A DNA stretch of 64,000 nt from Streptomyces sp. NRRL S-244 (lineage in GTDB: Bacteria > Actinomycetota > Actinomycetes > Streptomycetales > Streptomycetaceae). Shown here in pieces: positions 44,753 through 54,671 of the stretch. The stretch spans positions 124,001 through 188,000 of the forward strand of contig NZ_JOCX01000006.1 of NCBI RefSeq assembly GCF_000717915.1, in the 5' to 3' direction. The first letter of the stretch is position 1; the number at the start of each line of letters is the position of its first letter. The translations under genes and the position numbers were made by a program. The notes below the pieces were generated by a model. The model had not been told where the DNA came from, did not search any database, and saw only the letters and a list, made by a program, of their open reading frames with translations.

Positions 44753-44845
44753 ATGCTCCGCCCGGCGGCGCGAAAGTCCTGTCGCGCCAGCCTCGCACCG
44801 TCGGGCGGTCACACTCAAAGCGCCGAGTCACGGACGGTCCCGTGA
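44753..44845 (+). CDS. Possible 30-aa peptide
   Basis: ATG at 44753 has AGGAG 5 nt upstream and follows a hairpin at 44714-44739. The peptide MLRPAARKSCRASLAPSGGH... is basic with one Cys and no known family. Its 3' end runs into the 17-bp terminator stem at 44817-44856. The order TATATA, hairpin, ribosome site, short frame, terminator looks like a small transcript, but this may be chance. Confidence 0.3.
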   Translation: MLRPAARKSCRASLAPSGGHTQSAESRTVP

Positions 44846-44856
44846 CTCGGCGCTTT
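44817..44856. terminator. Strong bidirectional terminator
   Basis: A perfect 17-bp stem (AAAGCGCCGAGTCACGG arm) with a 6-nt loop and flanking A and T residues. It lies 24 nt after the stop of the minus-strand GyrB-like gene and 345 nt after catalase. Confidence 0.82.
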
Positions 44857-44879
44857 GTCATGTGTGCGATCAGGGGTGC

Positions 44880-45527
44880 TCAGGTGGTGCGGCGGTCGTC
44901 GATCTCCACGGAGAGGTACGGCCACGCGTGCGTGAGAACGGCCGGCTCTACGGGGGTCGGTGCGGCGCCCGCTGCGCGCAGGGACTCGGCGGGGCGGAAG
45001 TGGACCGTCGTACCGGTCGTACCGGTGGCGCCGCTCGTACCGGCGTCGGCGATCGGTGTCAGGTCGGTGGTGGGAACGCCGTGTTCGTAGCGCTGGACCC
45101 AGGCTCCGCCCGCGCGGCGGTTGGTGTGGACGAGCCACTCGCTCAGCGCCGCCACGACGGACATGCCGCGCCGCGGGTGGCCGTCGGGAAGGATCTGCGC
45201 CCCGGGGTGGTCGAAGAACCGGAGGTCCTTCGTCGCCATGACCGGCTTCTTCACCGGCCGGCCGTGATCGTCGAGGCGGGTGTCGGTGCCCCGGCCCTCG
45301 TCCGCCACGGACACCGATCCGTCGGCGTGGAGGGTGACGGTGCACCGCCCTCCGCCGGTGCACTCCGCCTCGTCGGCGGCGTACGCGACGACTTCGAGCA
45401 GCAGGTGGGGAAGGCCGCCGGGGGCGAACACGGCCTGGTCCTGACGGATGCGGTCGAGGTGGTCCGCGTCCACGGAGCGCGCCCAGTCGTGCGTCGTGTT
45501 GCGCCAGGAGGCCGTTGATCTGTCCAT
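44880..45527 (-). CDS. Stand-alone GyrB-like ATPase domain protein
   Basis: A 215-aa protein that looks like only the GHKL ATPase domain of DNA gyrase B. LLLEVVAYAADEAEC corresponds to the N box (Asn/Asp region), VTLHADGSVSVADEGRGTDTR to the DxGxG motif, and RRGMSVVAALSEWLVHTNRRAGGAWVQRYEHGVP to the region after the lid. The N-box Asn and the full GHxxGxG lid are not kept, so ATP binding may be changed. There is no transducer, toprim or DNA-binding part. ATG at 45527 is the likely start; no good ribosome site is seen. The role is unknown. Confidence 0.7.
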   Translation of the reverse strand: MDRSTASWRNTTHDWARSVDADHLDRIRQDQAVFAPGGLPHLLLEVVAYAADEAECTGGGRCTVTLHADGSVSVADEGRGTDTRLDDHGRPVKKPVMATKDLRFFDHPGAQILPDGHPRRGMSVVAALSEWLVHTNRRAGGAWVQRYEHGVPTTDLTPIADAGTSGATGTTGTTVHFRPAESLRAAGAAPTPVEPAVLTHAWPYLSVEIDDRRTT

Positions 45528-45600
45528 CGGAGCAGTATGCCGATGCTCCGAGGCCCGGCCCGGCCCGGCCCCGGCCCCGGCCCCGGCGCAAGACAACGCA

Positions 45601-45642
45601 AAGCGGCCCCCGTTCCTCCACGAGGAGGGACGGGGGCCGCTT
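45601..45642 (-). terminator. Terminator after gcl
   Basis: A 19-bp stem (one G-T pair) with a 4-nt loop, ending in AAGCGG/CCGCTT, 38 nt after the gcl stop on the minus strand. Confidence 0.82.
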
Positions 45643-45679
45643 CGTACCGCAGTCGTCAGGCGACCATGCGATCAGGCAG

Positions 45680-47467
<1,788 letters not shown>

Positions 47468-47526
47468 CGAGTTCTCCTGCGGGTCAGGCGGTCAGGCGGC
47501 CAGGCTGCTTCGGGATTCCGGAATGT

Positions 47527-47592
47527 TTCCGCAATCCGGAAGTTTTGTTCTGCTATACGGAACAAGCTAAGCGGCGAGTCCCGGCACGTCAA
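47527..47592 (-). promoter_or_regulatory. gcl promoter with two AllR-type boxes
   Basis: On the minus strand: TTGACG (47587-47592), 17 nt, TAGCTT (47564-47569). One base after the -10 is TTCC-N7-AGAA (47548-47562, one mismatch), then perfect TTCC-N7-GGAA (47527-47541). Centres are 21 bp apart, two helix turns. A short ATTCCGGAAT lies at 47515-47524. Confidence 0.75.
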
Positions 47593-47758
47593 GGAGCTTC
47601 AGGACCCCGGAACGCACCAAAAGCCGCGTGTCGCACAAGCGACTTGTACGAACGACCGGGAGGCGCCGGAATATCAGCGGAAAATCGAGGGCACGCTCGC
47701 CCCGGTGGTGGCGGGTGGTGGAGCATGGGCCTACGCAGAGCGACGGAGGGCAGTACTC

Positions 47759-48580
47759 ATGGCCGAAGCGGTACCGGTGCGCTGCCCGGCGTGCCTGCGC
47801 GAGAACGACTACGCCGCCCCGGTCTTCCCGTGCGCCTGCGGGAGCCCGGTGGCCCCGCCGCTGGACCTGGCGGCGCCGCCCCTGCCGCTGACGCACCGGA
47901 CCTGGTCGGACACCTGGGTGGCGGTGCGCTGCGCGGCCTGCGGGCGGGTGAGCGAATGGCCGCATCCGGAGCTGGGCTGCGCGTCGTGCGGGACGGTGGT
48001 GCGGATTGCGGTGCATCCGCTGGAGACCGAGTCCGCGCCGGGTGGCGGCGTACGGGACGGGCTGCGTCCGCGTCCCGACGTACGGGGAGAGGCGCAGGGG
48101 GACGTACGGGGGCGGGGGCGGGCGGCGCGGCCCGCGTCGTCCGCGGGACCCGGCGGCTCCGCCCCCGGCCGGCCTTCGGGCGCTCCCGAGCAGCGGCCCG
48201 CGTTCCGCCCGGTGACCATCCGTACCGCCCGGGACGCCGTGGCCACGGCCGCGCTGTACCTGCGCTGGCTCGGCTTCCAGGACGTCCGCCAGCCCGACGG
48301 GCGGCCCATCCCCTCGGCGGCCGTGGACCTGCGTGCCCCCGGACTGGTGGCGCAGGTGGACCCGACCACCGCGCCGGCCGGGCTGCGGGCCGTGGAGTGC
48401 GTCTGGCTGAACGGTCTGACGGCCTCCGCGACCAGCGTCTACTTCTCGCTGGCCGGGTACACGCAGGACGCCCGCTCCCGCGCGGACGACCTCGGGATAC
48501 CGCTGTTCGTCATGGACCTCACGGGCATGCCGCAGCCGGTCAACGACCCGGCCGACGCCCTCGTGGGCACGGGGGCGTAG
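47759..48580 (+). CDS. Zinc-ribbon protein with degenerate Mrr-like nuclease domain
   Basis: A 273-aa protein. Two zinc ribbons: Cys9/12/25/27 and Cys58/61/74/77. A disordered Gly/Arg/Pro linker (about 85-150) leads to a restriction-endonuclease-like domain: IRTARDAVATAALYLRWLGFQDV, AVDLRAPGLVAQVDPTT, SVYFSLAGYTQDARSRADDLGIPLFVMDL. In active Mrr-type enzymes the second motif ends QVK; here it is QVD, so the catalytic Lys is missing. ATG at 47759 with GGAGGG 8 nt upstream. The function is unknown; a DNA-binding or sensor role is possible. Confidence 0.72.
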   Translation: MAEAVPVRCPACLRENDYAAPVFPCACGSPVAPPLDLAAPPLPLTHRTWSDTWVAVRCAACGRVSEWPHPELGCASCGTVVRIAVHPLETESAPGGGVRDGLRPRPDVRGEAQGDVRGRGRAARPASSAGPGGSAPGRPSGAPEQRPAFRPVTIRTARDAVATAALYLRWLGFQDVRQPDGRPIPSAAVDLRAPGLVAQVDPTTAPAGLRAVECVWLNGLTASATSVYFSLAGYTQDARSRADDLGIPLFVMDLTGMPQPVNDPADALVGTGA

Positions 48581-48719
48581 GCACGGGGGCGCAGGGCCGT
48601 CGGGGGCCCGGCCGGACCGGACGGCCCGGACGGCCCGGGGCGATCAGGCCGTGGGGACAGGACGTAGGCTCGGAGCACATGGCGGAACACGTATCCGTAT
48701 CTGTGCCGAGGAGAGTCCG

Positions 48720-49211
<492 letters not shown>

Positions 49212-49227
49212 GGTTGTCCGTACGGGC

Positions 49228-49247
49228 GGGTCGGGTCGGGTCGGGTC
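49228..49247. repeat. Four GGGTC pentanucleotide repeats
   Basis: GGGTC is repeated four times without change, 17 nt after the peroxidase stop, next to GTACGGCC-rich palindromes. It may be unstable in length. Confidence 0.7.
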
Positions 49248-49259
49248 GGCCGTACGGCC

Positions 49260-49287
49260 GGGCCGCCGGCCCTACGGTCGGCGGCCC
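49260..49287. terminator. Hairpin between peroxidase and acyl-CoA synthetase genes
   Basis: GGGCCGCCG-N10-CGGCGGCCC, a 9-bp stem between convergent genes. Other GC stems nearby compete. Confidence 0.55.
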
Positions 49288-49313
49288 GCCCCGGCGGTAT
49301 CCGTACGAGCCGC

Positions 49314-51005
49314 TCAGCCGAGCTCGGCCTCGTCGTACTCGGCGCCCGACCCGGCCGCCGTGAGCTCCCGCAGCTCCACGCGGCGGATCTTGCCGGACAC
49401 GGTCTTCGGGAGCTCCGCGAACTCGATGCGGCGGATCCGCTTGTACGGGGAGAGCACGGCGCGGGAGTGCGCGAACAGCGCCCGGGCCGTCTCCGGCCCG
49501 GGCTCCCAGCCGGCGGCGAGCGCGATGTACGCCTTCGGCACGGCGAGGCGCAGCGGGTCGGGGGCCGGGACCACGGCGGCCTCGGCGACGGCCTCGTGTT
49601 CGAGCAGCGCGCTCTCCAGCTCGAACGGGCTGATCTTGTAGTCGGAGGCCTTGAAGACGTCGTCCGAGCGCCCGACGTAGGTGAGGTACCCGGCGTCGTC
49701 GCGCGAGGCGATGTCGCCGGTGCGGTAGAGCCCGTCCGCCATGGCCTCGGCGGTGCGCTCGGCGTCGTCCCGGTAGCCGGTCATCACCCCGGCGGGCCGG
49801 GGGCGCAGGTCCACGCAGAGCTCGCCCTCGTCCGGGGACTCCTTGCCGGTGACGGGGTCGAGCAGCACGATCTCGTACCCGGGCGCCGGACGCCCCATCG
49901 AGCCGGGCTTGACCGGGACCCCGGGGAAATTGCCGACCTGGAGGGTGGTCTCGGTCTGGCCGAAGCCGTCGCGGATGGTGACGCCCCAGGCCTCGCGGAC
50001 CTTCTCGATGACCTCGGGGTTGAGCGGCTCGCCCGCGGCGACGGCCTCGCGGGGAGGGGTGCGGAGCTTGGTGAGGTCGGACTGGATCAGCATCCGCCAC
50101 ACGGTGGGCGGGGCGCAGAAGGTGGTCACGCCGTGCCGGTCCATCTCCGCCATCAGGCGCTCGGCGTCGAAGCGGGTGTAGTTGTGGACGAAGACGGTGG
50201 CGCCGGCGTTCCACGGGGCGAAGAGGTTGGACCAGGCGTGCTTGGCCCAGCCGGGCGAGGCGATGTTGAGGTGCACGTCGCCGGGGCGCAGCCCGAGCCA
50301 GTACATGGTGGAGAGGTGGCCGATGGGGTACGAGGCGTGCGTGTGCTCGACGAGCTTGGGGCGGGCGGTGGTGCCGGAGGTGAAGTACAGCATCAGCGGG
50401 TCGGTGGCCAGGGTCTCGCCGTCCGGGCTGAAGTGCGCGTCGGCCGCGTACATGTCCTCCAGCCGCCGCCAACCGGTGGGTACGTCGGCTCCGGCGGCGA
50501 TCCGGGTGTAGGTGCCGGGGACCTCGTCGAACTTGCCGGTGTCTTCGGCGCGCACGATGACGTGCCGTACGTTGCCCCGCTCGATGCGGTCGCGCAGGTC
50601 CGCCGCGCCGAGGAGGGGGGTGGCGGGGATGACGACGGCGCGCAGCTTCATCGCGCCGAGCATGACCTCCCACAGTTCGCGCTGGTTGCCAAGCATGACC
50701 AGGACCCGGTCGCCGGCCGCGACGCCCTGGTCGCGCAGCCAGTTGGCGGTGGAGGACGACCGTACGGACAGCTCCCCGAAGGAGACGGACCGGCTGGTGC
50801 CGTCCTCCTCGACGATGCGCAGGGCGTCGGCGGCGTTGCCGGTGGCGATGTGGTCGAACCAGTCCAGGGCCCAGTTGAAGCGCTCGGGGCGGGGCCAGGT
50901 GAATCCGGCGTGGGCGGCTTCGTAGTCCCCGCGGCGTTCGAGCAGGTAGTCGCGTGCGGCCAGGAACTCGGCGGTGGCGCCGGTGTTGTGCGTCATGGAA
51001 GGCAT
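49314..51005 (-). CDS. AMP-dependent acyl-CoA synthetase (acetyl/medium-chain type)
   Basis: A 563-aa ANL-superfamily enzyme that activates a carboxylic acid to its CoA ester. P-loop-like YFTSGTTARPKLVEHTH, A5 motif DGFGQTETT, A7 YRTGDIA, A8 YVGRSDDVFKASDYKISPFELE and the catalytic Lys near the C-terminus in LPKTVSGKIRR. The N-terminal region (WPRPERFNWALDWFD) fits the acetyl-CoA synthetase-like or medium-chain group. ATG at 51005 or 50996 are both possible. Stand-alone gene. Confidence 0.9.
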   Translation of the reverse strand: MPSMTHNTGATAEFLAARDYLLERRGDYEAAHAGFTWPRPERFNWALDWFDHIATGNAADALRIVEEDGTSRSVSFGELSVRSSSTANWLRDQGVAAGDRVLVMLGNQRELWEVMLGAMKLRAVVIPATPLLGAADLRDRIERGNVRHVIVRAEDTGKFDEVPGTYTRIAAGADVPTGWRRLEDMYAADAHFSPDGETLATDPLMLYFTSGTTARPKLVEHTHASYPIGHLSTMYWLGLRPGDVHLNIASPGWAKHAWSNLFAPWNAGATVFVHNYTRFDAERLMAEMDRHGVTTFCAPPTVWRMLIQSDLTKLRTPPREAVAAGEPLNPEVIEKVREAWGVTIRDGFGQTETTLQVGNFPGVPVKPGSMGRPAPGYEIVLLDPVTGKESPDEGELCVDLRPRPAGVMTGYRDDAERTAEAMADGLYRTGDIASRDDAGYLTYVGRSDDVFKASDYKISPFELESALLEHEAVAEAAVVPAPDPLRLAVPKAYIALAAGWEPGPETARALFAHSRAVLSPYKRIRRIEFAELPKTVSGKIRRVELRELTAAGSGAEYDEAELG

Positions 51006-51041
51006 CGTGCCGTGCCGCCGGTGCGCCCCACCAGAGCGGCG

Positions 51042-52139
51042 TCAGCCGTGGATTGACCCGAAGCGTACGTGCCCGGGGCCGCCGGTCGCGGCCATCTCGG
51101 CGATGACGCGCTCCCCTTCGGCGACGATGTGCTCCTTGTCCGCCTTCGAGACCTTGCCGAAGAGCTCGACGGTGAGCGATGCCTCCTCCCAGTGCCACAG
51201 CCCGGCGACGAAGCCGTCCACGAGGAGGGTGCGGTGGGCCTGGTTCCCCGTCCAAGTACGCCCCTTGAGCTCGGGGGCGATCACGCGGGTCCGGTCGGCG
51301 TGGGAGAGCAGCAGGTTGTCGAACTCCGGGAGGAAGCGGGGCGGGGCCGGGGTGCCGGGGTCGGGTCGGGGCGCGTCGGGCAGGTCGAACAGCTCGACGC
51401 CGTTCTCGTCGCGGAAGACGGCGAGCCGGGGGCGCAGCCGTTCGAAGGCGTCCCGCAGCCGGGTGAGTCCGGCCCAGGTCTGCATGTCCTTGACGGAGGC
51501 GGGCCCGAAGGCGCCGAGGTAGCGCAGGACGACGTCGTCGACGGCATGCGCCGCCGGCGCTTCGCCCGGGGAGCGTCCGGTCCACTGCTGCAGGGTGGTG
51601 AGCCGTACCTGGCCGCTGCGCCCCCAGACCCCGCGCGGCGTGACCTGGACGAGCGGCAGCCGGCAGCGTGCGGCGACGGACAGGGACTGCGGATCGGCGT
51701 CCGGCCAGTGCCTGAGCAGTTCCTCGCGGATCTCGCCCATCGTGCGGGGCCCGGCCTCGACGAAGGCCCGGGCGAGCTCGCCGAGCCGTTCCAGGTCCAC
51801 CCCGACGAGCCCTTTGCGGAAGGCGTTGACCTCCCGGTCGCGGGCGGCCTGGACCAGCGGGCGCAGGGTCAGGGCGTCGTGCGCGGTGTGGGTGTGGATG
51901 GTGGACCGCATGGTGACCATCCGGACCACCTTCCGGGACTCCATCAGCTCGGCGAGCGCGGCGGGCCGGAATCCGGCGAGCCGGGCGTGCAGCTGGAAGT
52001 ACGGCGGCTTCACGTTCTGCGCCTGGAGTCCGAGCAGGTGCGCGACGGCGTCCTCGGCGGACAGCGGGGCGCGGCTCAGGAGCAGCTGGCGCGCGAGCGT
52101 GGCACGGTTCAGTGAGCGGGTGTCGAGTACGGAGCCCAT
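51042..52139 (-). CDS. AlkZ-like winged-helix DNA glycosylase (HTH_42)
   Basis: A 365-aa protein of the DUF1006/HTH_42 family with tandem winged helices. The catalytic QxQ motif of AlkZ is present as LLGLQAQNV (Gln39, Gln41). AlkZ enzymes excise alkylated or cross-linked bases, often from a natural product made by the cell; other Streptomyces copies give general protection. Other family motifs: STIHTHTAHDAL, LPEFDNLLLSHADR. The start is ATG at 52139 and the gene is divergent from corA. Confidence 0.85.
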   Translation of the reverse strand: MGSVLDTRSLNRATLARQLLLSRAPLSAEDAVAHLLGLQAQNVKPPYFQLHARLAGFRPAALAELMESRKVVRMVTMRSTIHTHTAHDALTLRPLVQAARDREVNAFRKGLVGVDLERLGELARAFVEAGPRTMGEIREELLRHWPDADPQSLSVAARCRLPLVQVTPRGVWGRSGQVRLTTLQQWTGRSPGEAPAAHAVDDVVLRYLGAFGPASVKDMQTWAGLTRLRDAFERLRPRLAVFRDENGVELFDLPDAPRPDPGTPAPPRFLPEFDNLLLSHADRTRVIAPELKGRTWTGNQAHRTLLVDGFVAGLWHWEEASLTVELFGKVSKADKEHIVAEGERVIAEMAATGGPGHVRFGSIHG

Positions 52140-52158
52140 ACCGGCAAGCTACCCGTAC

Positions 52159-52251
52159 TTGCGGACGATGACTGTCCGCAATGAGAGGGGTCAGAGCGAT
52201 CCGGAACACCCCGGAACAACCCAGAACGACCCAGAACGACCCAGGACGATC
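52159..52251. promoter_or_regulatory. Inverted repeat and tandem repeats upstream of corA
   Basis: TTGCGGAC-N7-GTCCGCAA (52159-52181) is a perfect 8-bp inverted repeat between the divergent AlkZ-like and corA genes. From 52202 to 52251 a 10-bp unit near CAGAACGACC is repeated five times with small changes. Either may be an operator; no regulator is adjacent. Confidence 0.45.
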
Positions 52252-52314
52252 AATACCCTTCCGATATCCTTCCTCTCGCCGAAGGAAAGACGCCGACTGG
52301 GGAGCTGACCTGCG

Positions 52315-53487
52315 ATGCCGGAGCGCCCGGACCACCGCCACCGCCGCCCCCCGCCGTCCGGGAAGCGTGCCGGATGGCGCCGCCCCACACCCCCGCCGGC
52401 CACGCCCCCCGCCGACCCGCCGGCCGGTCCGAAGACCGCACCGGCGCCGGCGACTCCCCCGGACCACCGCAGCGTGATCGACTCCGCCGTCTACCGCGAC
52501 GGCCGGCGCATCGCCTCCCCCGCGACCCTCGCGGAGACCTTCCGCCGACTGCGCGACGAGCCCGACGGCATGGCCTGGATCGGCCTGCACCGCCCCACCG
52601 AGCCGGAGCTCCACTCCCTCGCCGCCGAGTTCAACCTCCACGAGCTCGCCGTCGAGGACGCCCTGGAGGCCCACCAGCGCCCCAAGCTGGAGCGCTACGG
52701 CGACACCCTCTTCGTCGTCCTGCGCGCGGCGCGCTACCTCGACGCCCCGGAGGAGGTCGAGTTCGGCGAACTGCACGTCTTCGTCGGCCCGGACTTCCTG
52801 ATCACGGTCCGCCACGGCGCCGCCCCCGACCTCTCCGCGGTCCGCCGCCGCATGGAGCAGACCCCGGAGCTCCTGTCCCTCGGCCCCGAGGCCGCCCTGT
52901 ACGCGATCCTCGACGCGGTGGTCGACGGCTACGCCCCGGTCGTCGCGGGCGTCCAGAACGACATGGACGAGATCGAGACGGAGGTCTTCCGCGGCGACCC
53001 GGAGGTCTCCCGCCGCATCTACGAACTCTCCCGCGAGATGGTCGAGTTCCAACGCGCCACCCGCCCCCTGGTCGGCATGCTCCACGCCCTGATGGCGGGC
53101 TTCGCGAAGTACGGCACGGACGAGGAACTCCAGCGCTACCTCCGCGACGTGGCCGACCACGTCACCCACACCAGCGAACGCGTGGACGGCTTCCGCCAGG
53201 CCCTGACCGAAATCCTGACGGTCAACGCCACCCTGGTTTCCCAACAACAGAACGCCGAAATGCGAGCCCTGGCCGAAGCCGGCTTCGAACAGAACGAGGA
53301 GATCAAAAAAATCTCCAGCTGGGCCGCCATCCTCTTCGCCCCCACCCTGGTCGGCACCATCTACGGCATGAACTTCGAGACCATGCCGGAGCTGAAGTGG
53401 GCGGCGGGCTACCCCTTCGCAATCCTCCTGATGGCGGTCGTCTGCGTCAGCCTGTACGTCATCTTCAAGAAGCGCGACTGGCTGTAG
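52315..53487 (+). CDS. corA: CorA-family magnesium/cobalt transporter
   Basis: A 390-aa inner-membrane divalent cation channel. A Pro-rich N-terminal stretch (1-50) is followed by the cytoplasmic alpha/beta domain, the long stalk helix, and two membrane helices at the C-terminus (about 335-355 and 365-385). The selectivity motif is YGMNFETMPE (Gly351-Met-Asn). ATG at 52315 is directly upstream of the Pro-rich part; a shorter start is possible. A decayed second copy of the end of a corA gene lies at 60559. Confidence 0.9.
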   Translation: MPERPDHRHRRPPPSGKRAGWRRPTPPPATPPADPPAGPKTAPAPATPPDHRSVIDSAVYRDGRRIASPATLAETFRRLRDEPDGMAWIGLHRPTEPELHSLAAEFNLHELAVEDALEAHQRPKLERYGDTLFVVLRAARYLDAPEEVEFGELHVFVGPDFLITVRHGAAPDLSAVRRRMEQTPELLSLGPEAALYAILDAVVDGYAPVVAGVQNDMDEIETEVFRGDPEVSRRIYELSREMVEFQRATRPLVGMLHALMAGFAKYGTDEELQRYLRDVADHVTHTSERVDGFRQALTEILTVNATLVSQQQNAEMRALAEAGFEQNEEIKKISSWAAILFAPTLVGTIYGMNFETMPELKWAAGYPFAILLMAVVCVSLYVIFKKRDWL

Positions 53488-53489
53488 AC

Positions 53490-53957
53490 GGCTCAACCCA
53501 ACTTTTCACCCCCTTCCAGCTGCGCATCGTGGAAAAGGTCGCCCTGGAGATGTCCAGCGCCCAGGTTTCCGCCGAACTGGCGCTCTCCAAGGCAACCGTC
53601 GACGTCCAGATCTCCGACAGGAACGCGAAGACCGGAGTAACGACCCGAACCACGCTCGTCCACACCACGTACGTCACCGGCCAGCCGCCCCGCCCCGAAC
53701 TGATCACACCGGCGCTGGTTGCGGACGAAGTCGAACGGGAGATCCTCTGGAGGCCGGCCCTGAGCGCCGAGCTGGCGAAGACCGGCCGCCGGTGCCACTA
53801 CTCCGCCAACGCCGTGGGCAAGAGGCTGCGGGCCCTGAGGAAGCAGTGGAACGCCTCGAACAATCCCCACCTCGTCACGCTGGCCTGGCAGTACGGCGTG
53901 CTTGACGACTCCCGTGGCCCGGCCGGCTTTGCCGCACGCTCCCCTACCCGTCGGTGA
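53490..53957 (+). pseudogene. 5'-truncated tandem LuxR-like HTH gene
   Basis: An open frame continuing out of corA, with no good start codon or ribosome site. It encodes FTPFQLRIVEKVALEMSSAQ and LALSKATVDVQISDRNAKTGV, which resemble a LuxR-type HTH, then a second similar unit (EVEREILWRPALSAELAKTG, NAVGKRLRALRKQW). A complete gene would need an N-terminus that is missing; it begins just at the end of corA. GTG at 53529 or ATG at 53550 could start a short product. I take it as a remnant joined to corA by recombination. Confidence 0.5.
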
Positions 53958-53993
53958 TCCTCAGTTGCGGTTGGACGCCCATATACGACCCGA

Positions 53994-54671
53994 TCAGACC
54001 GGGTTGGCGCGCTCCCAGGCATCCAGGACATCAGCGGGGATACGGCCGTGGGGGCGTACTTGGTAGCCGTTCGCGCGTGCCCATTCTCGGATGCTGTCGG
54101 TACTGACCGCGGGTCTGGCCGGAGGCTCGGAGTAGTCGCTGGCGGGCGCCGTGGAGGGGGCGAAGGTGATGGGAGGGTCGAGGAGGTCCTTCGGGAACTG
54201 CGGGACGGATGTTTCTCCGCTCAGGACCGATGCGAGAAAGGCGGTGAGGGTGCCGTCGTAGGTGTACCAGAGGGGACCTCGCGCTTCGTTGACAGCGATG
54301 CGCCAGCTGTCGGGGGCGTCTTGGGGATCAGCGATCCAGAACAGATGCTCGCCATTGGAGGTGACCCCGACAGCGAACAGGTGCTGAGGGTCGTAAGGGA
54401 CGGGGTGGGTGCCCTGGTCGTAGTCACGCTGGAGATGCCCGCGGATTCGTGAGGGCATGGGTCCGGTGAGGTTGACCCAGGGGGTGTTCGCCCGTGGGTG
54501 GTAGATGTTGATGTAGTCGCTGTAGAGCCCTGGCCCGTAGATAGCCGCGAGCTGTTTGTAGTCCTCGGGGAGGCGCACGCCGAGCTCTGCTTCCACGGTG
54601 CTCCAGTCGATCGGGAGCTGCGGTGCGGCCGGCGGCGGGCAGAGTCGGGTCAAAACAGTGAGGTCGGTCAT
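53994..54671 (-). CDS. SUKH (SMI1/KNR4) immunity-type protein with Lsr2 C-terminal domain
   Basis: A 225-aa protein. Residues about 15-160 form a SUKH domain: IDWSTVEAELGVRLPEDYKQLAAIYGPG, LFAVGVTSNGEHLFWIAD, WYTYDGTLTAFLASVLSGE. After a Pro-rich linker, the C-terminus TDSIREWARANGYQV, HGRIPADVLDAWERANP is the DNA-binding domain of the Lsr2 nucleoid protein. SUKH proteins are immunity factors of polymorphic toxins. The ATG overlaps the stop of the RHS toxin gene (ATGA), so the two are coupled. It is convergent with the truncated HTH gene. Confidence 0.82.
   Translation of the reverse strand: MTDLTVLTRLCPPPAAPQLPIDWSTVEAELGVRLPEDYKQLAAIYGPGLYSDYINIYHPRANTPWVNLTGPMPSRIRGHLQRDYDQGTHPVPYDPQHLFAVGVTSNGEHLFWIADPQDAPDSWRIAVNEARGPLWYTYDGTLTAFLASVLSGETSVPQFPKDLLDPPITFAPSTAPASDYSEPPARPAVSTDSIREWARANGYQVRPHGRIPADVLDAWERANPV

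Noticed and set aside
47515..47524. ATTCCGGAAT palindrome as a further AllR box
   Set aside because: The arms have no 7-nt spacer, so it does not fit the motif, although it may still contribute to binding.
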